From Lepidostoma basale (taxonomy: Eukaryota > Arthropoda > Insecta > Trichoptera > Lepidostomatidae): DNA of 64,000 bases. The DNA is taken from assembly GCA_022606425.2 (NCBI GenBank), contig JAHDVF020000867.1:434001-498000 (forward strand), given 5' to 3'. Each line of letters starts with the position of its first letter. The stretch's first letter is position 1. Shown here piece by piece: positions 12,490-25,220 of the stretch. The position numbers and the translations under genes are program-made. The notes beneath the pieces are model-generated. The model was given only the letters and a program-made list of their open reading frames with translations. It was not told the origin of the DNA and ran no database searches.

Positions 12490-12605
12490 GAACAAATATT
12501 TTATACTAGTTGCAGCCCGTGAAATATTGGAGTCTGTTAAGATTTTTTACCCTTTAAAAACTTGGTTTACTGTACAATCGTAATCAGTAATAAGTTTTAA
12601 CTTTC
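12490..12605 (+). repeat. dispersed repeat copy 2
   Basis: Inverted relative of 2885-2990. Begins near ACTAGTTGCAGCCCGTGAA and contains CTGTACAATCGTAATCAGT. Class unknown. Confidence 0.6.
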
Positions 12606-13559
12606 ACAATTAACAACAAGAAATTGTTTTCCTTTTGTTTTCTACACTACTGTCATACAACCATAATCAGAACAAAATTCAAAATAATCCAGAAACGTTC
12701 TCGGGCATACGTATCGTGTGAATTTCAAATTACTTTTGAGGTGATCGAAGTATTCCTCTTTTGTTCTCTTGTATTTAAAATATTACCGTATACTTTCTTG
12801 ACGACATCCGTTTTTTTTTTGCCTATTTATATTATGATTCTCGAGAAATTGTTTCATTAGTTCGAATGCGCCATGTACTACGAGTGTGTCCAGTAGCGGA
12901 TGGTGGTATTAAATAATAGAACGCGTGCCTTGGACAGTGTGCGGCTCGCCTCTCATATTCCACGGAGCGGGAGAATCATAAATTAGCCGCGCCGATTACA
13001 CCTCCGATCAATCAATTTTAGCATTTTATGAGGTCCGAATTTGGTGAAGTCGGAGTCATTAGGGGGGAAAGCTGTTATTTAGAATTATTGCCGACGGAAC
13101 CGCTGCTTTGGTACCGCGGGTGGCGGGGCCGGGGCTGGTCGGCAGTGAAATCAATTTCCGTGCCTAGGACGGACAGTCGGCCGCTCCTCGGCTTTCCTCC
13201 CCCTCTGTCAGACGAGCACTCCGGGCCACCATATAGCCCCCGTATTAAACAACCGCCAAATCCAAAATCCAACAGACGTAAAAGGAATACCTCCAGCAGA
13301 ATCTCAGTAAGCCAGAAGTTCTAAGTCCACGTCACAGCAAATTTCAGGGAGGTCGTTTTAATCGTGAGCACATTTTCTAGGTTCCAAATGGAAACCAGTC
13401 TCGAATATTTTGTATTGATAATAACCGTTCTACAGAAATCTGCAATTTTGTTTATAATGTGCAATATATTGTATCTCAGGATGTTTGAAAAAATCAATAT
13501 GGAAAAAATCCTGAAATGAAGATCAGCAGCAAAGTAAGGATTTATTATTGGTATGCACA

Positions 13560-13745
13560 CGTGAGAAGAATGGATACATCCAGACTCCCTCTAATCGTGT
13601 TGCACGGCCAACTCCAAAGTAAACGACCCCCGGGCAGACCACAAAAAAGATGGACCACCGAAGAATTAACCTCGCACTAAGCCAATTCCTCTTAAGAAAC
13701 AGGCCACGAGGTCTACACTAAGAAGAAGAATAAGAAGAAGAGAAG
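13560..13745 (+). mobile_element. RTE-type retroposon 3' remnant with GAA tail
   Basis: The plus strand reads HVRRMDTSRLPLIV.., then KRPPGRPQKRW, a standard RTE RT C-terminal block. Stops follow, then a run of AAGAAGAAGAATAAG. It is a short 5'-truncated copy. Confidence 0.75.
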
Positions 13746-15094
13746 AATATATTGTATTATTGTGGATACTATAACATTTCATTTAGAGCATTATATAATG
13801 TTGTCCAATAATCCACCTCCATTGCATACTAATACAGTAGGTACTACAATAATAGTAATACTATAATAATAAAGAACATAACATTTAGAGTATTAAATAA
13901 TATTGTCCAATATTACACAGGACACCACCTTGATCCTTCTCCGTAGCATACTAATACAGTAGGTACTTTTGGTAGAATTCTTATAGAGACCAAAACAATT
14001 TTTGAAACAGATTTATGCATCTGGAATACTTACAATCAAAAACCGTTATATTGATCTTTGTCGTGAGAAAAATAAGCCGTCGGAGATGAAGTCTGAGTGG
14101 TCTTTGATGAACTGTTACGAGTATGTGCGTTGTCACCTGGTGTGAAGATATCGGGTTTCAAGATGTCACGCGAGCCTCACGTGACTTCGGGCCTTTCCAG
14201 TACTTTCATACACAGACCAAACCAGAGCGGGTGACAGAGACCTGTATATCACGCCCTCATCAAATAACCTCAAATTACCTTTATTGGACTGACGTTTATA
14301 GAGATTTATTCGGCAGTAATTTAATAAAGGACATGTAAAAAGATAAATGAATATCAAATTGCTCGAGAGACTGTTCTACCACACCGCCAGAGTGTGAGTA
14401 TGAGTGTGAGCCTGATGATGGACAGGGTGGGCACTGGGCACGGTGGGTAATGACGGCTTGCGATGTCTTATAGGCAAATTCTTGTTCGTAACAATCGTAC
14501 ACTGCGTACATCGCGTATCTCTTAATTGAGATAGATTTGATGACGTTGTGAAAGGAATGTTACTCAAAGTTCGAATTTAATTAGTTCAACAATTATAATA
14601 ATAAAAGCAAAATGTTTGTAAATTGGTTTACAAATTATGCACCGGGAAAATGATTATCGCCAGTAAAGTAACAACTCACATCGTATACGTATGAGTACAT
14701 TTTATAGAATTAAGGTGTCCGTATTAGGAAGATAATAATTCCGTAATAAAATATTTAGAAGTTTTACATTTATTGAGATTTATTGCATATACTCGTATTA
14801 GAGAGGAACGCGAGTAGGTACGGGAAATATTCATGAAATGACTTTTAGTTGACCTAACTCCTTTTGCCTCCCTGCCCCTTGTCTATAATAGTTCCACGGC
14901 GGGCTGACTACAAAGCTTGTTCCGGTTAGGCACCTCGTTCTTGGCAGGGATCTAAAGTTTACGTTACGACATGTCTCCCAATTTCACCCTCCGTGGCCAG
15001 CTCCTAGTCATACTTCCGCATCCCCGCAGGCGCGTGCATATTATACGTATTATAAATAAAGTAATCAGTTTTAGATGATATTATATTATTCCGA
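13746..15094. other. AT-rich intergenic DNA
   Basis: Contains a local ~80-base near duplication around 13770-13960 (CATTTAGAG.ATTA..TAATG and TACTAATACAGTAGGTACT occur twice). No gene is seen. Confidence 0.4.
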
Positions 15095-15215
15095 TGTAAA
15101 ATAATTACTGAAAAAGTAATATTGTTTCTTGAACAATGACGTAAAATTCCATGTTCAATAATTAATACGAATGAAAAGGTCTGTTTCCAAAAAATATATG
15201 CTCTATTTTGTAGGA
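15095..15215. repeat. half copy of the TTAATACGAATGAAA MITE family
   Basis: Shares the order TTGAACAATGACGTAAAA, then a CCAT.TTCAATAATTAATAC block, then GAATGAAAA with 27060-27165 and 53625-53675. The inverted second arm is not seen here. Confidence 0.6.
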
Positions 15216-18200
15216 CTAACACGTTTCAACGTGCTATGCATATAATCAGTTCGAGTATATTATATAAACGGCAACACGGTTGATTCTCACTACATTTGAT
15301 AATATTAGTGCAAAGCGAACCATGTCATTTAGATAAAATACATTATAAAACTTCTAGCGTAGCGTATATAAAAAATTCTAAACAGCTGTTTTATTCGTAT
15401 TAAACGAGAATGAATAGTTCAATTGAATTGGCATGTCCTGAGACGATATTTGTTTGATATGCGGTTCATAATTTTTAGATCAATCACGTCTTTAACTCTG
15501 GAGGAAGAGAGGTATAAATTCGTTTAAATATTTATTATCGAAATTTTTCACGCAAATAATATGTGGGAAATTTAATTTGGAATGATATTATTTATACAAC
15601 TGAATAATGAACAAAAAACCCAAATTATCTGTTAAAATCACAAGGTTAAAATTAGTGAAGCTTCGTTTATATCCTAAATCGCAGGTAGGGACATAGCATA
15701 TGTGCTACGGGGAAACAGGATCAGTTCCCCACGACAATTACACCCGTTTAAAGTGCTCTGTTTGGTGGGGGTAGGAACATTGCCGCCTTTTTTTGAATTA
15801 CCGTTTAATATCGGATGATGTCGCAAGATCGTTAGAAACCTGTCGGGGGTCCAACAGGTCCAGCATGGGGAGTCACAGCGCATACTGCAGGGACCCAGTG
15901 GAAACATTGCCCAGCACAAACATGAGATTGTTTCCTATCGTATATTTTGGAAAGTCTAAAGGCCGTGAACCGTGAATAATCGGTATATTGGTAGTTCCTC
16001 TTGAAATGATATGACGATTGATTGAAATGAATAATAATTTTAATTCTGCTGATAAATATTTGACTGGAGAGAGAGTCCATCGACTTGGTGAACCACGCAT
16101 GGTGGCCATTCGGCCCCACACACACAAACATGCAGAACTTCGACCGTGGACTTGGTTCAGCTCTTACGTCTGACGTGAACATGAGGCGCGTTCTCAGCTT
16201 AGATTCAATTATTTACTAACGCATACATGCGTACATTTTATATGATATATAACATATTATAATATATAACATATTATGTTTTAAAAACTAAACACCGTAA
16301 GGTGGTTGACTGTAGGTAGAGAAAGGTCCGTGTAGAATTTTAAGCAATTAAAAGCAATTTATTGTGACCGTTTTCCTTAACCAGGCGTATTGTTTTAATT
16401 AGTTTTTATTTTAAAAATTAAGTATGTAAATAATATACGAGTATATTAAGACGAAGGCTGCATATTTTGGAACATATCTCGGAGTTGTTTATTTGGAATT
16501 GTAACTACCGCGCTAATCGCCGATTTACATCGCAAAACTGCGACAAAACATTCCCCCCGAGCATTGTAGCGAGCGCGAGCCTCTGAAGGAATAACAATAA
16601 AGGCCAGTCAGCGCTATCCCGTTCGCGGCTGCTCGTCTGGCGGGTCAAGGGGGCGCGGACTTCTTCGTTCGCGAAATATTTCATTTCACGACGATTCCAA
16701 CTATGTGCACTCGGCCCACCGAGCGAAATAATTATCGCGTTTGATACAACAATAAATACGCTCGCCAATAACACCAACCATTTGTCAGATTAGAATAACT
16801 CTACAATAATATTGGAATGCCGCAGATTGCGTACGAAATATGTTTAAAAGTACTCACTTGGAACTTCCGCGAATTTCCCGGAAGAACAGCTCGCAGTATT
16901 CTCCACCAATAGTTGAAGAGTGTCCCTTGACTATGGCACGAACATTCACTCAGTACATGGACATGGACAATGTTTTTAAATCACCACACTCCAAAGAGCT
17001 GTCATGATGTTATAATGTATGTACTTGTATACAGCGGTGCGAGGTAATATTCCGCGGATCACAGGAGCTCAGCACTCCGCGGGGAGCAGCACGGACACGG
17101 ACGGCGGCGACTTCTCGGGAGTGGTGCGCAGGCCAAGTACCCACATTCTGTAATAAGACGAGGAATTCACTTTTGCTGGCATTCCATTTAAATTGTAACA
17201 TGTTATAGAAATACACTGAATCTTTTCTGCTACCATTCGAAATACATGCACCGATGTATTAAGGAAAAATAATTTGTTAAGTTTGTATCGCATGTTTATT
17301 TTGGTATAATCTCATTATTATAAGCGGGGAGTGTGTTAAATTAAACACAAAATTAATTTTTCTCTGAACCAAGTAATGAAACCTCCACTTAGTTCTCATT
17401 TTAATTCAAATTATCTTTATTATTTCCCGTATTGCATGTTTGAAATTTCAAATGGAAAATGATCGTTGTAGGTAAACGAGACGATTCCTTCTATTATTCA
17501 TAATGCCCTTCACAAGAAAAAAATATTCCAACGCCCCCTCTTTCATAAAAATGATTTAACTTTATCTATGCCTATTTATAATCACAAAGTTGAAATTAAA
17601 AAGATTATCGAAGGTATCAGAAGTGTTTATATTTAGATAGTTTCTATAATTGTTTGATGTTGTTAAAATTATTTATTAAAATACGTACGCCACGACCGCC
17701 CTCCTTAACTGCCTCAAAGCCCCACATTTATCTCTGGACACATAATCGCCCCATGGAAAGGTCTAGCGCCCAATGGGGGGCGGTACCGCCCCCGTTATGT
17801 TCTAAACCAACTTTCCTTTAGACCTCGCAACGAGTGCATCTCCTTCGTGGACGAAAGTCTGCCTCGCAGAGAGCCGACGCGACGCCCCATGCACCCATCG
17901 CCAGTGTATTGCTAAGTAGGTTATTAGTACAATATTATACAAATTCAGATACACTCGTATAATATTGAAACTGAAGATGGCAGGAGGCCGGGGTGCTATC
18001 CACTCTGCACTGCAATATTAACAAAATATTTTTTTAGAAATCCGAGGAATTCCTATACCGTTATGTAAACTTGCGCGCGTGGATGTGTATGTCTCAGAAT
18101 CACAAACAATTTGTTTTATTAATGAAATATAAGACTGATACAACTCGCCGCTCGTCAATCAACACACACACACACACCCGAGACTATGTACTTTCTTATC

Positions 18201-18377
18201 ATATAATATATAGTTAATGATTGCAAAATATATTTTACAATCGAAACTAATGGCTCAGCCGTTCAAATACAAATACACAAACACAAAAAAGTTTGAAAAT
18301 AAATATGCTAATGTTGAAAATTAATTAACAAAAAAGTGGTAATTTTTCAACACTAGAAAAATACGTAAGCCACGGAA
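15216..18377. other. intergenic, no gene seen
   Basis: AT-rich with GC patches at 16540-16740 and 17680-17900. The latter holds a perfect 18-base palindrome at 17776-17793 (GGGGGCGGTACCGCCCCC). No coding exon could be supported. A short CA repeat lies near 18165. Confidence 0.4.
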
Positions 18378-19225
18378 CTATCTATTGAGCTGCAGATGAC
18401 CGCCGTTACCTGGGTGAGAGCGGAGAGTTGGGAGACCGTCTGCAGGGAGTTGCCGTCCACCCCGGGCAGGGTGTGTTGCGTGTGGTGATGGAGGGGTTCT
18501 CTTGCCCCACGTGGCAATATTCTTCGCACTCATCCTCGTGCCGGCCTGCAGATCGTCCTCCAACCTGTCAGCTCTCTGTTCCCGGCTTGTCATTTGAGTG
18601 TCACATTTAGTTTCTTGGGTTTCTTGGATATTGTCTTTTCGGGAGTACCAGCCCGAAGGCTATTGCTCCCCCACATGCTGAAAATGTCTTTCTTGGAATA
18701 ATAAAGTTTAGGTTGGATATTGTTGGATGGTGAGGGAAGGGTTACTTGGAGGATGTAGTGGGTTGTGTCCGACATTTGGACCTGACTAGCCGGGTAGGGA
18801 GGAAGTGCGGAGGGGTCGGGGATGGCCTTGGACAGGGGTTGAGGTCTTGGCTGGAGACTGAGGGACGGTGACAGGGAGTGGCCATGGGTAGGGGCCGATC
18901 GGTCCTGGATACAGAACCGAGTGGGAAAAAGTGGCCTTGGGCGGGACCGATATGGCAATTGGGTTGAGATACAGGATGGGATAAGGATGGTGGAAAGGAC
19001 AGGGTTGGAGCATGGGTCGTTGGAGTAAACAGCGGGTCGGCAGCGAAGGCGGCGGCTGAGCAGGAGGAGGCGGCATCGACGGCGGGAGGAGAAGGAAGGG
19101 ATGGAAGTATCCGAGGAACGCCAGCAGACTCGGAGATGGCAGCGGGTCGGGAAGATGGTAACGGCAAAATGGAGTTGTGAGCGATTACGATGGTGGAAAC
19201 TGTGGCGAAGACACACCGGAGGCAA
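18378..19225 (-). other. GC-rich open block, possible degenerate retroelement ORF1
   Basis: The minus strand has few stops over ~850 bases in two frames. Frame 19167-18742 is rich in Pro, Ser and Ala (SESAGVPRILPSLPSPPAVD); frame 18593-18378 is basic and polar. The plus strand is strongly G-rich. It could be a decayed gag/ORF1-type region, a low-complexity exon or chance openness of biased DNA. No domain is recognised. Confidence 0.25.
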
Positions 19226-19605
19226 AAGCCTATTCAGGTAGAAGTTGTAGTAATTTTAGCTGGCTGGCTGACGTGGAGGCGTGTAGAGCGATATACAATT
19301 TGGATATGAGAGTGTGCACTGTTCGATATTTTTCCATGTTTAATCACCATAAAAACAATAAATCACCCACGATGATGCATATACATGTAGGTATATGGAA
19401 CTGTTAATCTTGAAGGATTGCCAAAATGCAGATTTTTTTTGTAAGAAGCTTCAAATGACAGCCGCGCATGGACGCCATTTTGAAACAAGTGTCACATTTA
19501 GTATGTAACTACTCTAATATTGATGTTTCTCTAATATTGCAAATAATGAATTCGAGTTCTCGATTAACCGCTAGTTTAAAACAAATTTGAATGTGGAATA
19601 TGTTT

Positions 19606-20125
19606 TCAGTACCTATATAAATCGTCAGCTGTCATCGCTGTATAAAATTTTATTGTTTTCGCGTTACGGAAGTCCAAATTTTCTGTATTTAATATCTTGT
19701 TGCTTTTAGTCGTTCGTGTTGGAGACACCAAATCACGAGCTCCGAGCTCCGAGTCGCAGTCGCGGTGAAGTTCTAGAGCCGTAAATCTCGCAGCGGACGG
19801 CAGTGCTCTCGTCGGGTCGGCCTGCCGCGGGAACATTGGACCGATATTTCACATCTCACTAAACGAAAACAGACACCAAACATCCGGAGCAATTACTATC
19901 GTGAGCAATTATTCAAAACTCCTCGTATTTTTACAAATAAACAACATGTAAACCTTCTTAGGGAATATGCAATTCTCTCGCCGCATCGGGTTGCCTTCAC
20001 CCCCGGCTCGAGGCTCCGGACTGCGGACGGAGGCGGAGGGGCGCTCTCCCGCTGCGGACTCGCAGGAGATCGGACCACTCGGCCGTTATTCACAACTCGT
20101 TGCAATGGTGTGTTCATTTTTACAG
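19606..20125 (+). promoter_or_regulatory. GC-rich region upstream of the 20.1-kb gene
   Basis: CpG-rich DNA at 19735-19850 and 19975-20095, just before the first coding exon at 20126. This is the likely place for the promoter and a 5' untranslated exon. No TATA box or start site can be pinned down. Confidence 0.3.
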
Positions 20126-20135
20126 GAAATCCCAA

Positions 20136-21313
20136 ATGCCGAAACAGAATATCTCTAAAAAACCAAAGTTGGAACTTAAATATGGAGCTAAAGGAATTCG
20201 TACGTAAAAACACAATGAATATATTTTTGGGCTTATTTTACCTACATTGCGGATAACTATAAAATCCTCGTATGATTGCAGCCGTGCAGTACGGGCACAA
20301 GGGCTGTGCCGCCGGGGGCAGGCTGGCGCGCGTGCCCCGCGAGATGGGGTGGCTGTGGACCGCGCGGGACGTGCCCGCTCTCAAGGTACCCTCTCCGAGG
20401 TCTCCACAGCGCGTGCGCAGGTACGCCGTCAAGCCGCCTTCTTAACCCCCCACTTTATTGCACGTTCCAGTTTGATCGCTACTGGAGGCCCGGCGCGGTG
20501 CCCCGAAGTGTCTTCAGAATGTACGCGCAGCTTGACCCTAGTGTAGACGCCAAAGTTCCCAGCAAAGGCAGAAAGAAAGGGCCGAACACGAAAGGGGCTA
20601 AATATTCAGAATCCGAAGACTCCATGGACCACGGAATGAATTCCATGATCGTCGTACAAAAGAGAGACGGGCAAATTCATGTCGCCATGCAGGAGTTGAA
20701 AAAGATTTCCGGTGACCGCCATATTTCCGAGAATCCTTACGAAGAAGACGTGTTACCGTATACCTTTGAAGTGGAGGAGGAGTCGCCGGAGCAGGTCGCC
20801 CGGAGAAAGCGCTCTAAAGCGAGGAAGCGAGCGTGCCAGCGGGAGGAGCTGGTGAGGGCGGCCTTCTCGGCCGTGTGCCGCGAGGTGTACCGCAAGGTGG
20901 ACCGCCAGGCCCTGCAGGCGGCCGCGGCCGAGCACGAGGAGTGCCCCTGCTTGTTTCTGGAGGAGCAGCTCATCAACAACATGGTGCAGACTTACATGGA
21001 CAAATGGTTGTATCCGTCGGAAGATCGCTCCGTGGCCAAGCCGGAAAACAACTTCCTGGACAAAATGCTCGCTTCCATTATCGACGGAGAGTGCTGTCCC
21101 GAGAACGAGTCTTCCAAGGAGAGCGTCACGAGCGAGGAGGAGTGGCGCGTGGAGTTTACGCCGCCCTGCGCCAAGTACGACCCTCACGCCCGGCGGCGGG
21201 AGGCGCGGGACGCGGAGGCGCAGACCGTGCGCCCCCGGCCCGATGACAGCCCCGCGGCCGCGCCCTCCAAGGAGGCGTCCGCCGAGGGCGAGAGGTCCAG
21301 CAGCATCCTATGA
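20136..21313 (+). CDS. unrecognised three-exon protein, about 336 aa
   Basis: Coding exons fit at 20136-20199, 20282-20385 and 20471-21313. The ATG lies 10 bases after an acceptor (ends 20125), so an untranslated 5' exon is expected. Introns run GTACGT..TTGCAG and GTACCC..TTCCAG, and the reading frame is kept across both joins. The N-terminus (KKPKLELKYGAKG) leads into a Trp/Arg-rich block spanning exons 2-3 (MGWLWTARDVPALK, then FDRYWRPGAVPRSVFRMY). An acidic stretch with ENPYEEDVLPYTFEVEEE follows, then a basic RRKRSKARKRACQREELV segment, a Cys/Leu-rich helical part (ECPCLFLEEQLINNM) and a polar tail. There is no signal peptide or membrane span. The last exon is GC-rich with GC-ending codons. 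I do not recognise the family and assign no function. Confidence 0.8.
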
Positions 21314-22049
21314 GTCGCTCATCGCCTCACCCCTCGTTCTATCTTTAGAATCAATTCAAGTCTGTGTCGCGATAGAGTAAGCGTTTTCGGATTCTTAAGG
21401 AATATGCAATTAAGTGATTTCTCGAATAGTCGATGATAACGTTTTATTAAAATGTTTGGTAATCTGTAAACCCACTTTGTTTATGTTTATGTGCATGTAT
21501 TGCTTGGATTGCATTACAGAAAAACATGTATTTTTAAATGTCAACTAAGTAATTATTATTATAATATTATAACATCCAAAGTAAGGGGTGGTCCTCTCTA
21601 AATACAAGCTACCACTACGTGCCTACACCGCCTGCGCCTGTATGAACACTCGCGCCTGCATGCAGGGGACGCTCTCTTAAATTTCTGGTGGAATTATAGC
21701 CAAACGCTATCACCTTTGGATTATTAATTCTCCGATCATCATAGATGTGCTTCCAAGTGTTATATTATACAACCGTTTTATAACTTTTTATTATACAGCT
21801 GGTACCTACTCTCCCAACGTGGAGATAAGGAAATTTGTGAGCGTTGGACATGATTAGTCTTTTTTTAATAGCCCAATAAACACAGTTATTATGTCTGTAC
21901 TCTCATTGAAAGCGCTGGTTGTATTTGGGATCAACACATAAGATAAAGCAATATTGGCTCTAGGGGTACCTACTAGCACACAAATATACTCTCACGCAGT
22001 ACCCGAATAATAATAAATGGATTTAGCACCCTGTAAGTAATCCGCGAAC
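21314..22049. other. 3' flank of the 20.1-kb gene
   Basis: AT-rich. AATAAA near 21873 is a possible poly(A) signal. No other gene is seen. Confidence 0.4.
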
Positions 22050-22330
22050 CAAACCCAATTAACCCTCGTGCCGTCTCCCCGAAGGAGTAAGCCGAAAGAA
22101 TTGACTGCCACACTTTTCTTTCCTGACATACTTCTCTCGCTTCCTCAACATTCATACATCGTGTAATGCAAGCATGTCTATTTCTCCGACTCCTCACTTG
22201 GCCGACATTCAATATTTGCTTTATTTGATCGTGCCGCGTTTCCTTCGGTCTTCTTACATTTATATATAACATGCCTACGCTTTTTTACCATTCTTTCTTC
22301 ATTCATTCTTTCCTTGTGTCCAAACTAGAG
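22050..22330 (-). mobile_element. non-LTR retroposon 3' remnant (GTTA-tail family)
   Basis: The minus strand reads NVRRPKETRHDQIKQIL, then VRSRRNRHACITRC and NVEEAREVCQERKVWQSIL. This is a typical insect non-LTR RT C-terminus and the longest copy of the family also seen at 11160 and 62350. The (GTTA)n tail is reduced to AATTAAC at the left end. Confidence 0.8.
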
Positions 22331-23099
22331 AAGAAACGGATATCCGGCCTTATTTTGGTATCCGGCCGGATATCACATGCTACTCTCCATATTAGATAGG
22401 TGTGATATTATACTTAATCTATAAAAATAGAAATGTCAAAATATTATATAATAGCTAGATGCTGTCATCTCAGGTTCACTGCTCCCCCAAATATACCCCA
22501 CATATATATTTTAAATGTTCAATACCTAAACTAATAACAAATTCTTGTAGTAAACCAGCATAAATCTAAATTGTACTCACATGAACACACTAATTATTGT
22601 GTGTGTTATGTACTCGTATGTATAACTCCCTGTGTGAACTACGACCGCACAATACCCGAGACCGGCTAGACATGTCCGCCTCCCGATCCACAATTACCGT
22701 CGAACTGCAGGCCACAGAACCACCTGACCAGGCCAAGAGGCAGAGGTAACCAGCCGATGAAGAGATCTCCCGCCGAAGGTGTTTACATCCCACAATTAGC
22801 ATCGACAGTCAGTCAGCGTCTCTTTCAAATTGCAGGCTATCGGTATTAAACGCCGCGGCGTGGGAATATTCGGAGTATCCCTCTACTCTCCGCTACGCTA
22901 GGTTAGGTTAACTGCGAATGTTCCGGCTTCTCACAAACGATTCTTGTCCTAATGTCTGTCCTGCGTTTGAAGATTAATCTATATTCATTTACATAGAGTA
23001 GGTACTTTCGATTTCACTGGTTTAAAACGCCATCAATGTTGCTTCAAGCTGTATGATGATGTGGTGATGACAATGGTAAGATGAAAAAAATATATTGTA

Positions 23100-23345
23100 T
23101 AATATAAACTAACCAACTAACTATAATTACTAACCGCAACGCCGTCTCCTCGAAGGGTGAGGCAGAAATAATGGACTGCCACACTTCTCTGACTCCTCAC
23201 GTGGCCACGTGAACCGTGTCGAATGAAAATATAAGAAGTGAATGCGGTACGAATGATGGTGATATGAACAAAATAATGAAAGGATCATTAAGATGGTTTG
23301 GACACATAAAAAGAATGAATGAAGAGAGAATGATAAAAGTATATG
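23100..23345. mobile_element. two opposed retroposon fragments
   Basis: 23105-23210 is a minus-strand copy of the GTTA-tail family, with AACCAACTAACT at the left and the CGCCGTCTCC..GAAGGGTGAGGC block. 23280-23335 on the plus strand reads MKGSLRWFGHIKRMNEERMIK, which is the part of the same RT that normally lies upstream. The two pieces face each other, so the copy has been inverted or two copies abut. Confidence 0.65.
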
Positions 23346-24784
23346 TTAATGATGTATAATGTATATTTAGTTTAATTCCACTTGTTTTTTTAGTTTCGAC
23401 TGACTCGGCGTTCGTTCATTCGTTCACTGCCATCTTCTGGTTACGCAGCTTCTGTCTACCAAGAAATTTCAAAAAACAACATTAATCTTTTACTTTTGAT
23501 ACAATAATATAAGTATTATCTGCCTGCCGTAGCTGGCAGCTAGAGGACAGGTCGGGCTTCGGGGCTCCAGGTGAAGTGAGATGAATCTATCTCACTATCC
23601 GGGAAGAGGTCTCCTCTCCTTGTACACGATGGCCTCACCTCAGTTGACCCCGGAGAGGAAGAACAGAGAACAATTTGCAAACCTATTATATTTACAGATT
23701 CCATCAGAAGCTTTGTTCATATTTTGAGCTTAGGTAAATTGCGTATACCCCATCCTGGCTTTCGAATTCAATCTAACGGAAATATTATTCCTCAAAAATA
23801 AATAATTACGTGGTCGTGGTTGGGAGTTGACAGTTATACTTGTAGAGGTACTAGACGGAGCAAGGTAAAACAGCCGTTTCAACTCTATTATATCTCCGGT
23901 GTTCCTTCAGGGGGTCGCTACACACAATGTTTTCCACCTACGGTATGGGAATACGGGATATGGTGAAGCCGCGATAGTCGTTCCAAATTATGATTTTGAG
24001 ACGGTCAATGCTGTAATGCTACTTTTACTGCTCAGTTCAAACATTTGACATTTGAGCGTTTGTGATTAAGAAAAATTTAAGAGTTTATTTGCTAGCAGTG
24101 ATTCGTGATTAATTGTCGATCCAGTTAAATTTCCCCGAAACCACTATTTGTAAATCAAACTGTTTTCGGTTTTCTGTTTAGTAGAAGGCCGATAATGATC
24201 GCAATAAGAGCTCTGCTGATCACATCACGCGCGGCCATCGCTCATTCCCAAATGTCAGCCGCGGGTCACCGGCTGCGGCTGCGGCTAGGACCCGGCCGGG
24301 CCTCGGTCCCACTATATCTCCAATGGTCATTCGTAGTATTAATATTTACATTTCAAACAATTGTCATAACAGCCACAACAACTCGTCATCCGAGAGTTCT
24401 GTATGTATAGTAGGTAGGTACCTAATGGTTCAGGATACAAACATATCCCTGGTGAGGATTGGTGAAAGACTGCGGTAAGCCGCTGCAGAACTATAGAACT
24501 TCCGCAATCATTTATATTACAAAATATGGTGGCTTCTGATTATTTCTTCTTCTTCTTCATCAATTTGTTTTGATTTAAGAGTCTGCTAGGTACTACAGGA
24601 TTCGAGTAAAATAAGAAAATGAGTTTCTTTGATGTAACATATAACAAACCGTTGGAAAATATCTCTTATCTGAGTAGTGTGACTTGTTTTGTAACTTGAA
24701 AGTTATATAAAATAATCGCACTCTTAAGGTAATATATGTAGGTACTACCCCGAGTTATTTATTGTTTCGAACAATGACGTCAAA
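23346..24784. other. intergenic, MITE fragment and no gene
   Basis: 23355-23470 shares TTAGTTTAATTCCACTT and GCCATCTTCTGGT with the hairpin MITE at 52128-52257. A GC-rich patch at 24215-24310 is open on the plus strand for 71 codons without recognisable content. No gene is supported. Confidence 0.4.
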
Positions 24785-25015
24785 CATTTTCTTCTTCTTT
24801 CTTGCAATAGACCTATGTGCTCCTCCTGCGAGGTAGACTCCTCCCAGCTGTCCTTCCATGTTTTAGAAGGTCTTCCACGAGGACGAGTCTCTTGAGGTTG
24901 ATTATGTAGTGCAATAGGGAGTTTTGTGTTTTGTGGTGTCCATTACTCGAGCATGACCGTACCAGATCCTACTTCGCTGTCTACTCCATCATACGATATC
25001 CGATAATTTATGTAA
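24785..25015 (-). mobile_element. RTE-type retroposon 3' remnant
   Basis: About 220 bases match the 5835-6030 remnant. Shared blocks include GACCTATGTG, TGTCCTTCCAT, AGGTCTTCCACGAGGACGAG and CGCTGTCT.CTCCATC. The left end is (TTC)n, the element's GAA tail. Confidence 0.7.
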
Positions 25016-25019
25016 AATA

Positions 25020-25220
25020 TCACACCTATTAAAATATTTAGTATTATTGATATCCTCTTTCTATAAGTTTTTTTTTAGAATGGTACACATTTTCCTTGCC
25101 AAGGCTTGCAATTGAATCAGGATGGTGAAACATGGCATCCCCATAAAATATAATAAAACTACTAAAAACAGACGTTTCAATAAATATTAAATATTGCGAG
25201 AAAACACAATTTGCAATTGA
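25020..25220. mobile_element. diverged hairpin MITE
   Basis: Inverted arms around TCTATAAGTTTTTTTTTAGA..CCTTGCCAAGG on the left and a GTGAAACATG..ATAAAATATAATAAAAC arm on the right. Same family as 28575-28815 and 53653-53816, more diverged. Confidence 0.6.

Noticed and set aside
20276..20470. N-terminal 65 codons of the long ORF through 20276-21313
   Set aside because: This frame passes through exon 2 in the wrong phase and through an intron. The splice sites at 20385 and 20470 and the joined frame give a better model.
20753..21246. Overlapping open frames of 137 and 144 codons inside the last exon of the 20.1-kb gene
   Set aside because: Shadows of a GC-rich exon.
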